A DNA stretch of 7,689 nt from CAYXVB01 sp964467785 (lineage in GTDB: Bacteria; Bdellovibrionota; UBA1018): contig CAYXVB010000175.1 in assembly GCA_964467785.1 (NCBI GenBank), positions 1 through 7,689 of the forward strand, given 5' to 3'. A program made the translations under genes and the position numbers. How positions within the stretch are numbered: position 1 is the stretch's first letter; each line of letters begins with the position of its first letter. Below, one piece after another: positions 5,029 to 7,689 of the stretch. The notes under the pieces are model-generated. The model was not told the origin of the DNA. It made no database searches and saw nothing but the letters and a program-made list of their open reading frames with translations.

Positions 5029-5763
5029 TCACCTTTCGATCAGGTACGCGTTGAGGAGATCTTTGAGGATCACCAGGCTTCCGAGGTTGCGCTGACCCTT
5101 GGCCAGCGTCTCGTCCGTGTAGCGGATGCGCACCGGGACTTCAGCGTAACGGAGCCGATGCCGGGCCACCTTCTGCTTGATCTCCGTGGCGTGGGCCATG
5201 CGGTTCTGCTGGATCTCCAGCGCCTGGGCGGCCTTGCGGTTGAAGGCGCGGTAACCGTTGTGGGCGTCGTTGAGGCGGAGGCCCGTGAGCAGCCGCTCAA
5301 ACGCCGTTGCGGCTTTGAGCAAGGTTTTACGCGTGGCAGGGATCCCTTCGGCCGAGAGCGCACCAAAGCGATTTCCAAAGGCGATGTCCGTTGAGCCTTC
5401 GAGCACGGGGTCGAGGAGTGCGGGAAGATCCGAGGGATCATGCTGCCCATCGGAGTCCATCGTCACGAAAGCATCAGCACGAAGGCGATCCCGAGCGTAG
5501 GTGATCGCCGTTTGGATCGCGGCGCCTTGTCCGAGATTGATCAGATGACGTAGCCGATGCACCCCGGCGCGTTCTGGAAAGCTCAGCGGCGGCTGCGATC
5601 CGTCATCCACCAATACGAAAGCGAGTTTTTCACTCGGGAGATGTTGTGCGAAAACGCTCTCCACCGCGCGTAGCGTCGAGTCAATCGAGGTTTTTTCGTT
5701 ATATGCCGGAATGAGGATCGCAATCACGTTGCGCTCAACGTAACCGAGTTGGGTCCGAAGCAC
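5029..5763 (-). CDS. Family 2 glycosyltransferase (polyprenyl-phosphate sugar transferase type)
   Basis: 244 residues with a GT-A fold. It begins IAILIPAYNEKTSID (14-28), has VLVDDGS (50-56) for nucleotide binding, INLGQGAAIQT (75-85) and the metal-binding TMDSDGQHDPSDL (101-113). NDAHNGYRAFNRKAA (165-179) is near the C-terminal catalytic region. This is the dolichol-phosphate-mannose synthase-like subgroup, which moves a sugar from a nucleotide donor to a polyprenyl phosphate on the cytoplasmic face. It lacks its own C-terminal membrane helices; the DUF2304 protein encoded next probably supplies the membrane anchor. The start is a GTG at 5763, 18 bases after the HipA stop and in the same frame as hipA. 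GTG 5727 (just before IAILIPAYNE) is the alternative start. The product and glycan cannot be read from sequence. Confidence 0.9.
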   Translation of the reverse strand: MLRTQLGYVERNVIAILIPAYNEKTSIDSTLRAVESVFAQHLPSEKLAFVLVDDGSQPPLSFPERAGVHRLRHLINLGQGAAIQTAITYARDRLRADAFVTMDSDGQHDPSDLPALLDPVLEGSTDIAFGNRFGALSAEGIPATRKTLLKAATAFERLLTGLRLNDAHNGYRAFNRKAAQALEIQQNRMAHATEIKQKVARHRLRYAEVPVRIRYTDETLAKGQRNLGSLVILKDLLNAYLIER

Positions 5764-5781
5764 AAGCGGAGGCGCCTTCAG

Positions 5782-6996
5782 TCAGGGCTTGGGTTTGAAG
5801 CTGTTTTCTAATGGCGTGATTTCGGGGTCTTTGACGCCGCAGGCCTTAAAATGTGCGCGCCAACCGGAAACGATGGAGGTCATGGTGTGAATGAGCTCGG
5901 ACGCCTCCGAGAGCGACATTCTGAAGCGCTCGGCTTGGGAGAGCGCGTTTGAAATTGACGCTTTTTTTCCGTCTTTGCCGACCGACAACGCCATGGAGTA
6001 CGTTTCGCCCGTGACCCGAGATGGTACGACGTCATACAGAGGGGATAGGTTCCAACGATCTCGTCCGGCATTCAGGAATCCGAAATTACGCAAATGATCG
6101 TCGTTATTATAGACGAGAATATTGAAAACCATTCGCGCAAAGAGCTCCCGCAAATCCGTTTCGATCTGAGTGGAGTGTCTTGCGATGGCATCTACGAGTG
6201 AGTGGTAGCTCCAGGTGCTGAAGTCCGACTCGTGACATCCCGTCAGGGTCAGGCCGGAGACAAATGGGATTGGGCGCTGATTCTTACGGTCAAAACGCTC
6301 GATCAGGAAGACGGAGCGTCCCGCGACTTCGCTGAGTTCGATGTTCGGGATATTGAGGCCGCATTTTTTCGCCAGCGACATCGTGGCAAATTCCACGCGA
6401 GGCTCATCGCGGCTGTCGAGCGAAAGCGAAAATTTTGCGAGGTGGGTCTTCCCATTCCAGAGCACGGTTGCCTTCGGACGGGCTCCCCCTAGAGAGGGTC
6501 CGTATTGAAGGAATTGTCGGAGCCGTTCCGTTTCTTGGGATGCTTCGAGATCTTGTACTGCTCCTGCGCACAAGGCTAGATCGACATGCGTTTCGCTGAG
6601 TAATTCAAATCCATTCGGGCCATAGATCTTTGGGCCCGAGGTCGGGCTGTCGGAGAATCCGAGTGCACCTACGCGGTCGGATGAAGTGGCGGCGATGTAT
6701 TCCGCCTCATTCAGCGCGCGACCGAATTTTTTGTCCAAGAGATAACGACCCCATCGATCCGGACCCGCGTCACGAATGCCGTTAAACACACTGAAGCCGT
6801 CGGGCGTAACGTAAGTCGTATCGGATAGCGGAAGCTGGACGGGATCGAGCTCGATCCGATTTTCTCGCCTTAGATATTGCGTGCCGTAGCGAAAGGAGCT
6901 GGACGAATAGCGACCGGACTCCTCGAACTGTAGGAGTCCTGCGGGAACCCATTCATCTTTTTCGAGGTAAACGTAGACGTAGAGTTCCCGAAGCAT
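5782..6996 (-). CDS. hipA: HipA-family Ser/Thr kinase toxin
   Basis: 404 residues, close to the ~440 of E. coli HipA. The N-terminal subdomain (1 to ~110) ends with the RDAGPDRWGR motif (75-84). The glycine-rich loop SLGGARPK (168-175) carries Ser168, which corresponds to the autophosphorylated Ser150 of E. coli HipA. The ATP lysine is K188 in LAKFS. The catalytic loop NNDDHLRNFG (297-306) gives Asp299, His301 and Asn304, and the Mg-binding aspartate is D322 in LYDVVP. All kinase elements are present, so it should be active. In E. coli HipA phosphorylates the glutamyl-tRNA synthetase GltX and causes growth arrest and persistence; the target here is not known. Its ATG shares one base with the stop of hipB (TGATG), and the two form a standard toxin-antitoxin operon. 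Confidence 0.95.
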   Translation of the reverse strand: MLRELYVYVYLEKDEWVPAGLLQFEESGRYSSSSFRYGTQYLRRENRIELDPVQLPLSDTTYVTPDGFSVFNGIRDAGPDRWGRYLLDKKFGRALNEAEYIAATSSDRVGALGFSDSPTSGPKIYGPNGFELLSETHVDLALCAGAVQDLEASQETERLRQFLQYGPSLGGARPKATVLWNGKTHLAKFSLSLDSRDEPRVEFATMSLAKKCGLNIPNIELSEVAGRSVFLIERFDRKNQRPIPFVSGLTLTGCHESDFSTWSYHSLVDAIARHSTQIETDLRELFARMVFNILVYNNDDHLRNFGFLNAGRDRWNLSPLYDVVPSRVTGETYSMALSVGKDGKKASISNALSQAERFRMSLSEASELIHTMTSIVSGWRAHFKACGVKDPEITPLENSFKPKP

Positions 6997-7355
6997 CAGA
7001 AGTTCACCTTCTTATCTTCGATCTTCTTGTGGCGCTTATGGCTCTGCCGGGCGCTTCGAATCGACTGCGAGAGGGCCTGAAGATCGTTTTCAGGGCGAAC
7101 GACCTCCTCGATACCCCGCAAGAGGTTCAGGGTGCTAAGGACTTGGAAGAAGACTCCCCAGGAAACTCCAGGGCGTCCCTCTTCAAGGCTCGTGAGAGTC
7201 CGACGATCAACGCCGATCCGTAGGGCGAGTTCGCTTCGGGACATCTTTCGAAGTTTTCGTGCCTGCGTGATTAGCCGGCCGACCTCCTGAAGAGAGGCCA
7301 GGGTTTCCGAGGAAAGGAGTTGTTCCCAGGTGGGCTTGGAGTTTGGATTGATCAT
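6996..7355 (-). CDS. hipB: HipB-like antitoxin, XRE-family DNA-binding protein
   Basis: 119 residues from ATG 7355; a TTG four codons upstream (7367) is possible but less likely. A Cro/C1-type helix-turn-helix spans about residues 25-80: ITQARKLRKMSRSELALRIGVDRRTLTSLEEGRPG with recognition helix DRRTLTSLEEG (50-60). The basic tail RQSHKRHKKIEDKK (103-116) may help DNA or toxin binding. HipB neutralises HipA by complex formation and represses the operon by binding palindromic operators. Two matching palindromes lie upstream (7384-7395 and 7438-7449). The N-terminal 25 residues before the HTH are longer than in E. coli HipB. Confidence 0.88.
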   Translation of the reverse strand: MINPNSKPTWEQLLSSETLASLQEVGRLITQARKLRKMSRSELALRIGVDRRTLTSLEEGRPGVSWGVFFQVLSTLNLLRGIEEVVRPENDLQALSQSIRSARQSHKRHKKIEDKKVNF

Positions 7356-7383
7356 TAAAATGCCCAATTTTCTTTCATTTTGG

Positions 7384-7395
7384 ACATTATAATGT
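7384..7395. promoter_or_regulatory. HipB operator 1 and -10 box of hipBA
   Basis: ACATTATAATGT is a perfect 12-bp palindrome. On the minus strand it contains an exact TATAAT (7391-7386), placed to start transcription near 7379, about 24 bases before ATG 7355. The -35 region 17 bases upstream (TTCATT) is weak. A repressor bound here would cover the -10 box, the classic autorepression layout of toxin-antitoxin operons. Confidence 0.65.
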
Positions 7396-7437
7396 ACAAG
7401 TAGCCATAAATGAAAGCGAAAGAGTCCGAAGAAATAT

Positions 7438-7449
7438 ACATTTAAATGT
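7438..7449. promoter_or_regulatory. HipB operator 2 (upstream copy)
   Basis: ACATTTAAATGT is a perfect palindrome (14 bp with the flanking T and A, 7437-7450). Its half-sites ACATT/AATGT are identical to operator 1, also with a 2-bp spacer. The centres are 54 bp apart, close to five helical turns, so both would lie on the same DNA face. This fits cooperative binding or looping by HipB dimers. Confidence 0.6.
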
Positions 7450-7476
7450 ACAATGGGCCGCGCGAGCGCCTCGATT

Positions 7477-7689
7477 TTAACTGATTGAATTTACGAGATT
7501 TTCGAAGTCTCGTAGCCCCGACGGCGACCCGATCTCGTAGAATCGGTCGCTCACTTCCATGCCCGCGAGCTTTCCTTCGCGGCTCAAGCGGCTGAGCAGG
7601 TCGGCCAAATCCACTTTGGTGTCGCGCGGAATTCCGCTTTCGATGACTGAGCGCTCCAGCCCCATCATACCGTAGTCGATGTAGCGCAT
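7477..7689 (-). CDS. Sugar-phosphate nucleotidyltransferase, C-terminal fragment
   Basis: The last 70 residues of a gene that continues past the right edge, so the Met at the edge is internal. The order YIDYGMMGLERSVIE (3-17), DLADLLSRLSREGKLAGMEV (27-46) and RFYEIGSPSGLRDFENL (49-65) is typical of the C-terminus of the nucleotidyltransferase family that makes NDP-sugars, such as GDP-heptose or NDP-hexose. The full proteins are usually about 230-250 residues. It supplies activated sugars for surface polysaccharide and ends 109 bases before the first possible hipB start (TTG 7367). No clear terminator lies between them. Confidence 0.85.
   Translation of the reverse strand: MRYIDYGMMGLERSVIESGIPRDTKVDLADLLSRLSREGKLAGMEVSDRFYEIGSPSGLRDFENLVNSIS

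Noticed and set aside
7463..7473. CGAG-CGC-CTCG hairpin after the nucleotidyltransferase as a terminator
   Set aside because: Only a 4-bp stem and no T-run on the transcribed strand.
1..7689. CRISPR array, tRNA/rRNA genes, transposase or integrase
   Set aside because: No spaced direct repeats, no tRNA-like cloverleaf and no transposase or integrase motifs found on either strand.

Overview
The window looks like an accessory or genomic-island-like stretch of a Gram-negative chromosome. The style of the histidine kinase (H-box AHDIRSPLQAL, N-box SNLLNNAQEAI) and of the dehydratase-like N-terminus reminds me of Bdellovibrionota or related deltaproteobacterial lineages, but that is an impression and not a proof. 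Everything except the histidine kinase is on the minus strand, so the order of transcription runs from high to low coordinates.

Right end (7477-7689): the C-terminal 70 residues of a sugar-phosphate nucleotidyltransferase. After it comes a compact type II toxin-antitoxin operon, hipB-hipA (about 7355 down to 5782, 1-nt TGATG overlap). Its promoter has a perfect TATAAT -10 box inside one of two identical-core palindromes (ACATT-N2-AATGT), which are 54 bp apart centre to centre. Next is a family 2 glycosyltransferase with a DUF2304 membrane protein (5763-4702), a common pair in polysaccharide or lipid-linked sugar synthesis.

Middle (998-4699): a lower-GC block and the most interesting part. 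A membrane histidine kinase (3554-4699, plus strand) is divergent from a tightly overlapping minus-strand operon. The first gene of that operon is a 50-codon ORF (3380-3532) encoding a peptide with a textbook Sec signal sequence. It is followed by a membrane-anchored oligopeptide-type solute-binding protein (ending at 1885) and a short YcaO-like protein (998-1894). The peptide ORF has a near-consensus promoter (TTGACA, 17 bp, TAAATT) placed so that the transcript would be essentially leaderless. A secreted peptide, a peptide-binding protein, a possible peptide-modifying enzyme and a sensor kinase in one divergent locus suggest an undescribed peptide-signalling or RiPP-like system. This is inference from gene content and layout.

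Left end (1-943): a chimeric ORF (242-943) whose first ~35 residues are the N-terminus of an NAD-dependent sugar-nucleotide dehydratase/epimerase (RmlB-like). The remaining ~200 are the C-terminal half of the flavoprotein subunit of flavocytochrome c sulfide dehydrogenase (FccB). The joint falls at a KVIVLDA segment compatible with both families. A 47-nt near-perfect palindrome follows (175-221), then the first 46 codons of a TPR-type hypothetical protein running off the left edge.

One reading is that a surface-polysaccharide locus (nucleotidyltransferase, glycosyltransferase/DUF2304, dehydratase remnant) has been invaded or rearranged by hipBA, by the peptide/YcaO/kinase module and by a deletion that created the chimera. 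No tRNA, rRNA, CRISPR array, transposase or integrase was seen. No gene-free stretch exceeds about 110 bases.
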